The notes: a model not told the origin generated them from the letters alone. Positions 1 to 11,400 are shown, counted from the stretch's first letter. The stretch: DNA of 64,000 nt from Diplosphaera chodatii (GCA_032358165.1 JAALGY010000021.1:806001-870000); one strand, 5' to 3'. Program-made: numbers and translations.

Positions 1-64
1 AAACACGCACCATGTGACACGAGGACACATTACTGAGTGAACACTCGGGCCGCAGTTCACCCAC

Positions 65-1349
65 CATTTTTGCTGAGCACTGGATGGCGTCACTGCAGTC
101 CAGTCCGATGATCTCCTCTACCTCCCGCTTCACCCGCTCAACGTCAGCTCCTGCAACGGTGAAGTAGCACCTTTCGAGCATGGGCTTTTTGCTCGGCTTT
201 GACCCTAACGCAACTCTTGACAGGTGCATCACGGCGCGCCTGGGTAATAGTCCCACCTGGCAAGTCGATTTTGTTAAACACTGGGATGATCTCCAGGTTG
301 CTCTCGAGAGCAAGGTACACATTGGCAAGGGTCTGCGCCTCGACGCCCTGGCTAGCATCTACCACCAGCAGGCACCCCTCGCACGCCACCAGGGACCTAC
401 TGACCTACATTGTCAGGATGGCATGGGCTTAGGATGTACCGGTAAAATTCCGTTTATCTGCTTGCGAGGGTGGCGCTCCAGCATCATGGAAGTAGCATGA
501 CCCGTTTGGTTGTCACTCACTGCGCACCTCATAACTGAAGTCGACGTGCCCAGGCGTATCAATGAGGTCCAGTGCATACATGACGCCATCGCTGGCCCTG
601 TAGCGCATACGGGCCTGGTTGAGTTTGATCGTGATGCCACGCTCGCGCTCCAGGTCCATGCCATCAAGATATTGTGCCTGCAGCAACCAGCAGGGCAGGA
701 TCAGTCCCCTGAGCTCTTTATGTATTTTGCTCTGTCCGGCAAAATACTGATACCTTGCACAGATGTCTGGTAATCAGCCGCGTCTGCAGCTCACCTTCAT
801 GTCTCTGCTGACCACTGTATCTGTCTTGATCAGCAGCTGATCTGCTATTGTTGACTTGCCATGGTCAATGTGTGCGATGATGGAGAAATTGCGTATTTGC
901 TGTGTCGGCACCTGTGACGCAATGGGGATGTCTGGGCGTGGGACGACCACAGCCAGGGGATACGCCGTGCACGTAGCAAATGAATCAGGCAGGTTTTCTG
1001 GTGCTGTGCTGAGGCAGCGGCTGCGCACCTTGACGACCCGCCCATCAGCGTATTCCATATGGCTTTGCACATCGGCCGCCGGAGCCGCGATGGCCTGAGC
1101 AGCCAAGTATCGCCTGCACTGTCTGCTGCCGCGTGGTGCATGCTGTTGGGCCGCTGCTGGGTACCCAGCGCTGCCATGCTGTGGTGCGGCTTGCCGCGCA
1201 GGGCGGGACGGCAGCCAGCGCCTGGCAGGTGTATGGAAACACCTGAACGCTGAGCCGTTGCTACAAGATGGTGCGATGACTCTGCCTGCACAAGTCTGAA
1301 TCGCCTCCGACAGTGTCCCACCGCGAACTTCGGAAGCAGCAAAATTCAT
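65..1349 (-). CDS. LEPA: Chloroplast translation GTPase LepA/EF4, N-terminal part (gene continues past the left edge)
   Basis: EF4/LepA is a ribosome-associated GTPase that back-translocates stalled ribosomes; the plastid form supports chloroplast translation. Four exons can be spliced in phase on the minus strand: up to 795, 677-528, 404-257 and 150-65. They give the G1 motif AHIDHGKST, switch I region [12 protein letters not shown]3 motif [11 protein letters not shown], the stretch [20 protein letters not shown] and G4 NKID. The segment [14 protein letters not shown] resembles plastid rather than mitochondrial (GUF1) homologues. An Ala/Arg/Ser-rich extension of about 125 residues before the GTPase domain fits a transit peptide. 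The start is uncertain: ATGs lie at 1412, 1376 and 1349, and a TATA-like TATATAAG overlaps the first, so I prefer 1349. The C-terminal domains lie outside the window. Confidence 0.93.
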
Positions 1350-1401
1350 GTATGTTGCGTTGGCACAACCATGCATGCGTCTCGTGGCCAACAGAATCCG
1401 C

Positions 1402-1409
1402 CTTATATA
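1402..1409 (-). promoter_or_regulatory. TATA-box-like site upstream of LEPA
   Basis: The minus strand reads TATATAAG here, about 50 bp upstream of the preferred LEPA start at 1349. It lies in the short divergent spacer shared with TIM23, which starts at 1663 on the plus strand. The role is inferred from motif and position only. Confidence 0.35.
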
Positions 1410-1662
1410 CATCTACGTCCTCATGTTTCGCAGTGATTCGGGCAACGTGCAGCGCTCTTGCTGTGACAATCGCACTCAACACAGGCTCAACACGCTCGCC
1501 CCAAAGGGCTTCAGACCTGTGGCATTTACGAGGTTTGCAGGTGGAGTTTGTACTTCTGAGCAGTAATGTAGAGACCATGCTGCAAACAGAGGTCCACTTC
1601 GTGGCCTCTTAGCGTTGCGTGCTGCACTCAAGCAGGATCAACGTGCGGCAAATCAAGCAACG

Positions 1663-2836
1663 ATGGGCCTGCTGGACCGTCTGGTCGGTCGCAACGGGGA
1701 GCGAGGCGAGGCACAGGAGCCGGCACAGTCCAGTGCCGAGCTGCTGGCAGACACCAGCTCTGGCAGCAGCTCCGCCTTAGACAGAACAGTGCCAGAATAT
1801 GCCCCAGGGCACTCTCCAGCCCCAGACCTGCAGCAAGGGCCAAGGCTATACAACCCTTACCAGGTGCAGCCCTTGATGTATGCTCTGGCATCTACTCTGC
1901 AACATGTTGGCAAGTGTTGAAGTGACAGTCTGCGACCTTCTGGCTCACAAGGGATTCAGTGCTCTGATTCAAGCATCCGGCGGCCGCACGTGTTGGTCTC
2001 CCCAGTATGTCATGGCTATCGGTCTGCATGCTGGCAGGGTCTCAATGCAGCGGTCAGCGGCAGCGGCCTGCAGCAGCCGGTTTATAAGCTGCCGAAACAG
2101 CCTGAGTTCCTGTTTCAAGAGGAAGCGGCCGTGCACAGACGAAGCTGGAGTGAAAACCTCACCTTCTACACAGGCAGCGGCTACCTTTCAGGTGTGGCAT
2201 CCCACTCCCTGAGATACATGCATTAGCACGTGGTTAGTGTGCTTGCTGCTGCGGAACTGTTGGCTTATGTCGGAGCACTATCCGAGCTTTGCAGTGTCTG
2301 GCATGTAGTGTGACGAGTCCTCTCCCGCTACTGTACTGTAGGAGCAATACTTGGCGGCAGCCGTGGTGCCTTTGAGGCGCTGCGTGTGCCGCCACCAGAC
2401 ACTGCGCTCAACACGACGCGGCTCAGGCTCAACAGGCTGCTCAATCTGTCGGGCAAGAATGGGCGGGCTGCTGGCCACACGCTGGGCGTGCTCGGCCTCT
2501 TCTTCTCGTCTGCAGAGTCGCTGATCGGCTACTTCAACGACCCGTCAGTCCCTGACGCCGTCAACTCTGTGATAGCAGGTACCTGCAACGATGCTGGACC
2601 AGCCGATGAACACAGGTCCATGTGCGGTCATGCGCGCTGCAAGCACACCACCGTGACGCCACTGTCAAAACAGAAGTAGAGCTGACATTGACTGTTGCCC
2701 TCTGATAGGTGCATTGTCAGGAGCCCTGTATCGGGCGCCGCGTGGCCTGCGCACAGCAAGTGTGGCGGGCGGGATCGGCGCTGTAGCAGCCTCAGGCCTG
2801 GTGTATGCCAGGAACAACCTGTCGAACGGCCTGTGA
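1663..2836 (+). CDS. TIM23: Mitochondrial inner-membrane import channel subunit Tim23
   Basis: Tim23 forms the core of the presequence translocase in the mitochondrial inner membrane. Four exons join in phase: 1663-1863, 2038-2191, 2342-2578 and 2709-2836, about 239 residues, normal for the family. The N-terminal third is polar (the intermembrane-space domain). It is followed by the family signature [19 protein letters not shown] and [14 protein letters not shown]. Four glycine-rich Tim17/Tim23 membrane segments follow, including [17 protein letters not shown] and a final [11 protein letters not shown]. The ATG at 1663 (MGLLDRL) is chosen; an upstream in-frame ATG at 1615 lacks family-like sequence. 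The gene is divergent from LEPA and convergent with the eL8 gene. Confidence 0.93.
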
Positions 2837-3190
2837 ACCCAATATTGTTCGTGGCAACACAGTGGTTCAATTGCATGTTTGTGAGGACCTGATGGTGTAG
2901 GGAGAGGAGTCTTACTTTATTCAGTCGGTGTCATTGCGCCGAGAGCAGCTGCTTTGCCCTAGCTGGTATCAGACAACACCAGGTGTAAAGGAGTTTATTG
3001 AGATTGTGAAGAGGAAAAGTTGGGTACCGAGGCAGAGGATCCAGTGGGGTTTAGCGAGGCCTGTATGGTGTGACGAGGGCAGTTGCATTTGTATGCGCTG
3101 CAAAGCTACAGCATCTGAGCCACCTCATACACAACACGACACCCGATTGACAATGCTGCAGCTGTGAGGCCCACTGTGCAGGTGGTCCCT
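2837..3190. other. Convergent 3' spacer between TIM23 and eL8
   Basis: This 354-bp region lies between two converging stop codons. No gene is seen. It should hold both 3' untranslated regions. A TGTAA element, the usual green-algal polyadenylation signal, occurs near 2983 on the plus strand, about 147 bp after the TIM23 stop. Confidence 0.5.
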
Positions 3191-3973
3191 CTACGCACGC
3201 ATCGCCAACTCGCGCGAGATCTCCTTCTCCCGCTTGCGGGTCTTGGCCTGCGACTTCGGGCCCATGATGCCGCCGCCCCACGACACACGCGGCCCATCGT
3301 TGTACGTCTGCTTCACCGACTCCACCAGCTTGGCGAACTCGCGCTGGTCCTCATTCTTCACCACCGTCAGCGCCAGCGCCGTCGCCGTCTTCTTGTGCAC
3401 CACCTGCCCCAGGCGAGCCTTGCCCTTGACGATGCAGTAGGGCACGCCCATCTTCTTGCACAGCGCGGGCAGCCAGACGACCAGCTCCACCGGGTCCACG
3501 TCGTGCGCAATCGCCACCATCTGCGCCTTGCCGTTCTCGACCAGGGTCGTGATGTGGTTGATACCGTACTTGACCACCACCGGCTTCTTCTTGTCGGACT
3601 CAGAGCCCTTCTCCCGTGCCTCTGCCTCTGCAAGCAGCCGCTGCTTCTTTGCCGCCTTGTCCTCTGGCCTGTATTTGAGCAGCAGCTTGAAGAGCGTCTG
3701 CGCTGTGTTCTTATCCAGGGTCTTTGTGAAGCGGTTGAGCGCCGGCGGCACCTTCAGCCGCTGGTTCAGCACCCTCCGCTGCCGCTGCAGCCGCACATAC
3801 TTTGGCCACTTCACAAAGCGGTGCAGGTCAGACTTCGGCGGAGGCGCGGCTCCGACGCCGAAAGTCTTTGGCCGCTTCTCAAACAGCGGGTTGACCGCCT
3901 TTGCGGGTGCTGCTGCCTTCTTTACGGCAGCAGGCGCTGGCGCCACGCGCTTCTTGCCGCCCTTGGGAGCCAT
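3191..3973 (-). CDS. RPL7A: Cytosolic 60S ribosomal protein eL8 (L7a)
   Basis: eL8 is a structural protein of the large cytosolic ribosomal subunit and binds 25S/5.8S rRNA. The reading frame is a single uninterrupted exon of 260 codons, the normal length. This is notable because nearly all neighbours are intron-rich. The start MAPKGGKKR is followed by a lysine/alanine-rich tail. Family segments include [32 protein letters not shown] and the L7Ae RNA-binding core with [17 protein letters not shown] and [14 protein letters not shown]. The C-terminus [18 protein letters not shown] is near-universal in eukaryotic L7a. The ORF extends 37 codons upstream, but MAPKGG at 3973 is clearly the start. 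Confidence 0.98.
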   Translation of the reverse strand: MAPKGGKKRVAPAPAAVKKAAAPAKAVNPLFEKRPKTFGVGAAPPPKSDLHRFVKWPKYVRLQRQRRVLNQRLKVPPALNRFTKTLDKNTAQTLFKLLLKYRPEDKAAKKQRLLAEAEAREKGSESDKKKPVVVKYGINHITTLVENGKAQMVAIAHDVDPVELVVWLPALCKKMGVPYCIVKGKARLGQVVHKKTATALALTVVKNEDQREFAKLVESVKQTYNDGPRVSWGGGIMGPKSQAKTRKREKEISRELAMRA

Positions 3974-4543
3974 GGTGTTGGCACACCCCGCCTTGTCCGC
4001 CAACGCTAAAGAGGGCCAAACCAGGCGCAAGGCTGCGTGAACAGGGCGTGAGCAGCCGCTTCGGCAAGGGAGGGTTTTGCACAACGCTACTTCCTACGTC
4101 CGGGCACTGCCGCCGCTGGCTGGTGCCTCCGACGCTCCGAGGTCTGACCTCCATCCTGTAGCTGCACACGAACCCCCTTCAAGCTCAACAGCTCGATATC
4201 CCTTCCGATCATATCTCTGAAGCGGTGTGGTAAGAGTTGGTGACAGCAGGCCATCGGACATGCTAGATACTTGACTGGCGGTCGTGCAAAAGCTCTTGCA
4301 AGAGAGTGTGCACAGCACACTATCAGAGAATGGTAGTCCATATTAAAACAGGATGTCAACAGTGCCTGAGGTCAAAGTCATAGGGAGCAGCCGCTGTCAT
4401 CAACAACTTGAGCACTGGCAGTAGAACATCAGCCAGCATTGTTTTGTGCAGGCTGCTCTGTGCATGATGCCCACGCCCGGAAAAGAGCTGAACAGCTGGA
4501 GTACCAGCCCCACGCTATGGTATGTTCGCCCAGCCCCTCAGGC
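3974..4543. other. Spacer between eL8 (5' side) and the AGPase gene (3' side)
   Basis: No coding region is supported here. It should contain the eL8 promoter and 5' leader and the AGPase 3' untranslated region. No TATA-like or repeat element was recognised. Confidence 0.4.
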
Positions 4544-7354
4544 TCACAGCTCGGTGTTGTTTGGGATCTCGGCATTCCGTAGCACCTGCATGCAGTCCAC
4601 AGCAACCCATCAGGGGCAGAATCTGATACATCACAGCTTGAGCAGGTGCAGGGTGTCAACAGACATGCTGTCCAGTCTGCGCTTCCGACGGCACGACGCA
4701 CCGTGACAATGCCGGAGCGGATATAGAAGCCCTCGTCCTCCTTGTTGGCCTCCTCGATGCCTTCCTTGTTGACGATGGTGCAGTTCTCGCCAATGCGTGC
4801 ATTCTTGTCCACGATGGTGTTCGAGATGGTGGACCCAGCACCAATGCCGATCGGCACACGCCTGCAGGTCCAGCTCATGGCTCAGGGACATGCCCACATG
4901 CCCTCGGGGAAGCTGGCAGTATGACGGTAGACACTGCTTGGTTACTGCAATGAAGGACCACCAGACTTGGCTCACCCTGCAGCCCGCAGCTCCTCCTGCT
5001 GCTTGTCTGACTCATAGTAGTCTGCGCCCATGATCATGGCATCCTGCAGTGAGCACAGCACCTTGCGGTCTTGGAACCAAGCAAAAGGGGCGCCATTGAT
5101 GCTCAGTTGTGCAAATGCACTGCCGTCAGTGCCACGTTGCAGCTAGTCTATCCTAAAGTCTGCACGCTGAGCACCCGGATGGTGACGCCCTTGCCGACGC
5201 GCGAGCGCAGGCCCACAATCGCGTTCTCCACTATGCACTCCTCCAGATAGGCGCCATGGCTGATGATGGCGTCTGACACCTTGCACGCCACGATCTTTGC
5301 CGGCGGCAGGAAGCGCGGTGAGGTGTAGATGGGTGAGTGCGGGTCATAGAACTCGAACCGCGGGGGCTGCATCGTCAAATTGCCCAAATGGTCAGCCTGC
5401 TGCTGATTGCAATGGTGCTGAGGTGCTCCAGTGGCGGATGCCTCAGAGACTGTCGTGCAGCAAGGAAGGCAGTGAAACACGATAAGCACCTGGGCTGCCA
5501 GAGCCAGGTTGGCTTCAAAGAAGGATTTGATGGTGCCGATATCCTCCCAGTAGTCGTTGAACAGGTACGCTTGCACTTTGTACCCATCATTCGCCGCCCA
5601 GGGGATGATCTCGCCACCGAAATCGTTTGCCTGTGCTCAGACGGCTACACGTCAAAGCCTGCGCTGGCTTTTTTGCTGCATCTGTGCATGGCTGGCCTCA
5701 TTGTACCTGGAGGCTGTAAACAAGACAGAGGTACATGCTACCTGCACATGCCAGCCTGCGGCGTCAATTGCCAGCACCTGCGGGTACTTGTCGCCGAGCA
5801 GCTTAGTGAGCACATCCTTCTTGAAGACGTAGATACCCATGGATGCAATGTATGGCTTCTCCTTGGCCTCGTTGGGACCCAAGCCTGTCGGCGTGTGCAT
5901 TCAGAGGTGTCGACTTGTCAAAATGTTGCTTGGTGCAGGAGCTTCCTCTTAGGCAGATACAGCCGCATACGGTCTGCACACATCAGCACGCCACCCCCAG
6001 CTCACCAAGAATTGTAGTGTCAACAGCCATAGCTTTCAGCGCATCGCCCTTGGGCTTCTCTGCAAAGTCCTGCAGGTACAGAAGTACACCGCAGTACAGT
6101 GCCTGTCGACCTCAACATGTCAACACGAGCACGCAAGCTCATCAGCAACACATGGTGTTGCACAATGGGTCCGATGGTACCGCCAGCTTTCGACTCACAA
6201 TGACATCGCCCTCGTCATTGATCTTCATCAGACCAAAGTCCTGGGCACGCTCGTCGTCACATGGCAGGCAGCCCAGCGTGATATCTGCATCCGTCTCACG
6301 GTGGTGCTCCACAAATTTGAGGTAATCCATACGATACCTGTGGGCAAGAGACGGTCTGAGTATCAGGTCCCCAACTGTTGCTTGATGTAGACCACGATGG
6401 TGGGGTGCTCAGCGTCGAAAGGAACTGCAAAGGAGCATGCATACAGGCAGGCAATGTTCAGGGCAGCCCCAGACGGGGAACGCACAGATGGTCGCCAGAC
6501 AGGATGACGATATCCTGCACGATCCGGTTCTTCACATCGTCGAACATCCAGTTGTACTGCCGCACGGCATCTGCTGTGCCCTATGCTCAGAAGAGACACC
6601 CGTGAGTGCCACCCTGCAGATCACCAACCCAGACGATCAGCTGCAGAAGGCAATCAGCTGCAGAAAGGCCAGCAGCATATGCATGCCTGGAACCACTCGC
6701 TGTCCTTCGGTGTCTGCGTGGCTGCCAGCACCTCCACAAACCCATCACCGCCGAATTTCACGCCTGCCAGTTTTAGGGGAGCACATCTTGTGTCAGCAGG
6801 CACCCTGTCAGAGTGAAAGGCAACATAATGTCTGCTACATCTGCCTCTTCCTGAACTTCATGGATCATCACTGCAAAGGTGATGCAGCTTGGGCGTCATC
6901 GGTTCCAGCTCACCATTGCCAAAGTTGTACGTGCGCGCCAGATGTCGGTTCAGTGACGTGGAATTGAACTGCGTCAGCACGTAGATCTTGCTGATGCCGC
7001 TGTTGATGCAGTTGCTCATCGGCACGTCGATGAGCCGGTATGCGCCGCCGATTGGCACCGCCGGCTTAGCACGTTGCTTCGTGAGCGGGTACAACCGGCT
7101 GCCGGCACCACCACCCAGGATGATGGCTGTACAGAAGCCGAGCAAGTGTGCTGTCCGCCTCAAGTTCCGGGCTGCCTTGCATGGCGGTGACATGCAAGCG
7201 ACGGTCACAGTGATGGGCTGCCATACACTGCTCTGGTAAATGCGCAGCAAGAACGATGCCCACCTGCAATGCTGCTCGACACAGACCGCATCGAGTTGTT
7301 CATCTGTGCCTCCCGCTCGATCACTGCCTTCACGGGCATGGTGGCGGGGGACAT
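4544..7354 (-). CDS. ADP-glucose pyrophosphorylase, large-subunit type
   Basis: This plastid enzyme makes ADP-glucose from glucose-1-phosphate and ATP, the committed step of starch synthesis. Twelve exons splice in phase: 7354-7264, 7126-6914, 6763-about 6694, 6580-6486, 6338-6199, 6069-6006, 5884-5778, 5630-5490, 5366-5175, 5043-4976, 4861-4702 and 4585-4544. Visible family parts are the nucleotide-binding loop [78 protein letters not shown] and the C-terminal beta-helix with [18 protein letters not shown]. The segment [17 protein letters not shown] and the early RTYNFGNG point to the large (regulatory) subunit. However, the catalytic-type Arg and Lys of the loop are retained. The intron after WFQ begins GC rather than GT. 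The visible N-terminus is short for a transit peptide, so an upstream exon may be missing. Confidence 0.9.
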
Positions 7355-8482
7355 CCTGCTGAGTCGCGGGTCAACACAGCACTTTCAGCAACCGCGCACC
7401 AAAGCAGTTGTGATTCCCTACTGCTGGGCATGTGCACCTTGCCGACAATCAGAGGCGTTAGATAGGACAAAATCTGACGACGTCTTGCTCCTGCGATGCT
7501 CGGCTGCCGCTCTATAACCATGATTCGCTAATGTGATCTGTGATACCGAAAGTCACAGCACCGGCTCACCGTCGCCGTGGGACGCATGGCTGCCTTTGTT
7601 GCTGCAGACTCGTGCCAGTCAAGCACTGAGAGAACCCGCTGCGATTGCACTGCTGTTGGGCCCTCAGGCCGCAGCACCGCCCCTGTGCTGCAGGGCGCCG
7701 AGCTGCTGGCGTCGGGGCGAGGCCCCCAGCCATGATCCCCCACGCAACGACACTTGTGTTGAGCACAATGCGATTGAAGTCCTATACTCTGGTGGACGAA
7801 AATTCTGCAAACAGCTGAAGATTGATGCACTATGATCGATGGCCGGTTGGAGACCATTCAGGTGGCGCAGGTGGCGAGCACCTATGTGAAATATGGCAGG
7901 CTGCAGGCCGGGGCTCCTATATCAGGTCAAGATGGGGGGTCGATATAACAAAAGTAAGAGTACGTAAGCCTTGAACCCTAACCCCTAAACAAAGCGTTTG
8001 AGCGTTTTTAGCCCGCTGAGACACTAGCGCGACGTGCCACGCGATCCAGCATGGCCCTTTAAGTTGAAACAGCGCGTTAAACCGTGTGGAATGGGCGGCA
8101 TATGGTGCGGCGCCTCGCGGCGCGTTTCTTAACGCCGGAACGATTATACAGTTATCGACCCCCCATCTTGACCTGATTTAGCTGCTGCGGCTGCCGGGTG
8201 GAGGTACCGGCAAACGTGCGAGGGTTTATGAGCGACCACTCTGGTCGCCTGTGCTGCCGCCATGGCTTGCTGTGTCTGGCTTCGCCGAAGCAGTAGCGTC
8301 TATACAGTCGCGACGAGGTGCTGTGCGGGTAGTGCTAGCAGCTGCAGCCTCTGTCAGGCTTCGAGGCACTCGGCGGCGTTTTGCAGCACGTGCTTGAAAG
8401 GAAGTCAAGCAAACACCTGATACGCGCATCAGCAATCACGAATTGAGAGTGTCCAAAGATACCTGTTCTTACTGCGGCCAAG
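7355..8482. other. Divergent intergenic region between the AGPase and eIF3d genes
   Basis: This is the longest gene-free stretch in the first half of the window (about 1.1 kb). It separates two divergent starts and contains the inverted-repeat element at 7920-8178. Short ORFs here show no family features. The promoters of both genes must lie here. Confidence 0.5.
7920..8178. mobile_element. MITE-like non-autonomous DNA transposon
   Basis: The left end (from 7921) and right end (to 8177) are inverted repeats: ATCAGGTCAAGATGGGGG continuing into GTCGAT, 24 bp perfect, then AT-rich sequence differing by two bases. The dinucleotide TA flanks both sides (7918-7919 and 8179-8180). If these are the target duplication, the element is 259 bp with a single mismatch at the outermost base. 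It has no ORF of note. Size, terminal inverted repeats and TA target fit a Tc1/mariner-type MITE. The interior holds a telomere-like stretch (7974-7990) and is more AT-rich than its surroundings. The family assignment is inference. Confidence 0.75.
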
Positions 8483-11400
8483 ATGGTGGCATTCGAAGTG
8501 CCCCAAGTGGCTGCAAATGATAGCGGATGGGGCCCAACCGATGTCCCTGAGCAGCTGGATGGCGTGCCGTATGCACCCTTCGGAAAGGGAGACAGAGTTG
8601 GCCGGGTGTCTGACTTCACTGCAGCAGGGCAGCGCTACGGTAGGGCCTGTGCTCCGCTGATGCGCACACGCCGCAGTATGCTGTGCCGTTGCCATCAGTG
8701 ATCATCAACACAGCAGCGCCTTGAACTGCTGTTGCTCTGCGCTGCTGCAGGTAACAGGTATGCCAACCAGCGGGAGCCGGGTGTGGCGGTCTTCAACTTC
8801 TTTCACAACGAGGATGTGAGCCGCCTGCGGGGCCTGGACCAGATTCGTTTTGTGGCATGCGCGGACATCTCTCATCGCATCGCGGATGGCTCTTTGTCAC
8901 CTTTGTCACCTCTGATAGCCTTGCATGGTGCAGGAGGACTCGTTTCACCTCGTAGACAGCCGGCCGGTGCAGCGCAACCGCGGCGGCCCCCGCCGCTTCC
9001 AGCCGAACCGCTTCCAGCAGCAGCAGCGACAGCGCCAGGAGCAGGAAGCGGCAGCAGCAGCGTCCGCCAAGCGGCAGCCGCGCAAGCAGCAGCAGAAGCG
9101 CAACTTCCAGCACTTTCAGCGCAATGATCAGCGGGTGAGCGCTGAGCTTCTGAGCAGCCGTTTGCTGACTCCGTGCACTCAGCATATTGGCGGCTGTCGC
9201 ATCGGCCGTCAGGGATGATGTGTGCCACTGCTGCATATGTCGCTACCAGCGTCAGTCATGTCGCTGCTTCTGATTTTATTTGACAGGAAACGCTGTGCTG
9301 GTCACGCAGCAAATGGTGTACACCAGCTCGGTCGACATCCGGCCGGAGTGGGCGGTGGTGGAGCAGATCCCGTTCACCGCTCTGGCCAAGCTGCACTCAG
9401 CGCAGCCGGAGCTCACCGATGTGACGTTTGCCGGTCAGCTGCAATTCTACGACAAGGTGCAACATCGCCTGGGCCCGATGACTTTCCAGATGCGTGTTGT
9501 TCTTGCGTGCCGAGAACGAGTATTCTGAGGTTGGGTCTGTTCGGCGCAGGTGTATGACCGGGTGACGCCGAAGGCCGACAAGCCTCTTCGACCGACGGGA
9601 GCTGTGTTCAATGATGTCACAGTGTCAGAGGACCCCCTCATCCAGTGTGTCCATTGCCTCTCTTTGCACACAAACCTACACGACAGCTGCTGTTTTCGGC
9701 ACCCGAGCACAGACGAGTGCGAGTTCCGACACTGCGCGAGTGCTTTGCTGCAGGAAGTTTGCTGAGGAGGGTGCGGGACAGGTGTTCATGACAGACAGCG
9801 TGCTGGTGGCGCTCATGTGCGCACCGCGCTCCGTGTACTCTTGGGACGTCCTGATCACCAAGACCGACGGCAAGATGTATTTCGACACGCGCTCCGGCTT
9901 CTCCATTGACACAGTCACGGTGCGCACCTGCTTCACAACATGCCAGCTTGGGGTCCACAGTTATTTCTTTCAGCACTGCTGGCCCGATATCTAGAGATGC
10001 ATCACGAGGACGACGTGCTTGTCGAAGCTGTGCTGCATCCAGACTTGACGAAACAATTTGTGCAGGTTGCTGAGACGGCACCGGAGGCTGTTGCAGAGGA
10101 TAAGGACTCCATCAACGGAGTGCAGCAGCTCAGCCAGGAGGCCACCACCATCAACCAGGCCTTCTCACAGCAGGTCGAGCTGTGGAACCCATTTTCACCT
10201 TGGATGTGCACACCCCAACACCGATCACATCGGCTAGGACCAGTTCAAGGTGCCTGTTCTGGTGCGGCCTGCAGGTGCTGTCAGCAGACACGCCACACGA
10301 CTGCGGCGCACCAAACCCGTTTGCTGGCCAGGAGCTGCCGGAGGGGCGGCAGGCAGCCAGCGTTGCCTACAGGTGCGGATACCCCGCCCTGCATCACCTT
10401 GCCGTCTGGCGTGCACTCCTCCAGTACCCCTTATCTCCGCCAAGGCAAAAGTGAGAGAGCTGAAGCACACGTCTCTTCAGATGACATGGTCCTGTTCGAG
10501 GCGAAGCAGAGTCGCCAGGCAGGCTGGTCATGCGCAGGACAAGCAGAGATCATCATGATGTCGTGCCGTGACCAAAGCAATATCTTAGATCTGTGTATGG
10601 GTGTGCGCCCACTCAGGTACCGCAAGGCGGCGCTGGGCGACGAGCGGCAGCTGGTCGTGCGATGCTCCGTGGATGCCGTGATGCACCTGAAGGGCCAGGA
10701 GCAGCTGGTCTCCGTCAAGGCGCTCAACGAGTTTGACCCCAAGTGCGTCGGTGTTTACACACCGCACTCGCAAGTTCAAACGTCACAGTGTGACGCAACC
10801 CATCTGCACAACCTGCAGAGCCTGCAGCCTCCAGGGTATGCTGCATGTGCTTCATGCTGTGCTGCGTCAAAGGACGCCCACCACATGGTCCGGCCGCAAG
10901 GCACGTTCCGCTGCATGCAGCACCTGCCACAAATGGTTTGCGTTGGTCGGAAGCAAGCCCGCTCACCAAATTGCAACTGTGAGTGCAGGCTGACAGGCGT
11001 GGACTGGCGCCAGAAGATCGAGAACCAGCGCGGAGCGGTGCTGGCCACGGAGCTGAAGAACAACGCCAACAAGCTGGCCAAGTGGACGGCCGCGGCGCTG
11101 GTGGCTGGGGTGGACCTCATCAAGCTGGGCTACGTGGCGCGCGCCCACCCGCGCGACCCCCACCACCACGTCATCCTCTCCACCCAGGTGACCACCATCA
11201 CATGTGCGGCTGATGCGGCAGAATGCCTGAAAACCCCCTTTAAAACCCCCCTTGCCTCGCATCCCCCTGTGTCTGCAATGTCACGCTCCTGTTCTCACAC
11301 AATACGCCAAAGCATTGTATCGTGCTGTCATTGTCATGGTGATGTTTGACACAAGGGAAGCCCTCAGACACCTGGATGCCATCTGAACTGCGCAGGCGGT

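Noticed and set aside
3164..4009. Long plus-strand ORF of 281 codons opposite eL8
   Set aside because: It is the antisense shadow of the GC-rich eL8 coding sequence; its Leu/Arg/His-rich composition has no family features.
7528..7857. Minus-strand ORF in the AGPase/eIF3d spacer as an AGPase upstream exon
   Set aside because: It has no transit-peptide-like start or usable splice to the exon starting at 7354.
9940..11349. Plus-strand ORF of 469 codons inside eIF3d
   Set aside because: It reads through several introns of eIF3d. Only pieces (for example [20 protein letters not shown] and [11 protein letters not shown]) match the family, so it is not a separate gene.
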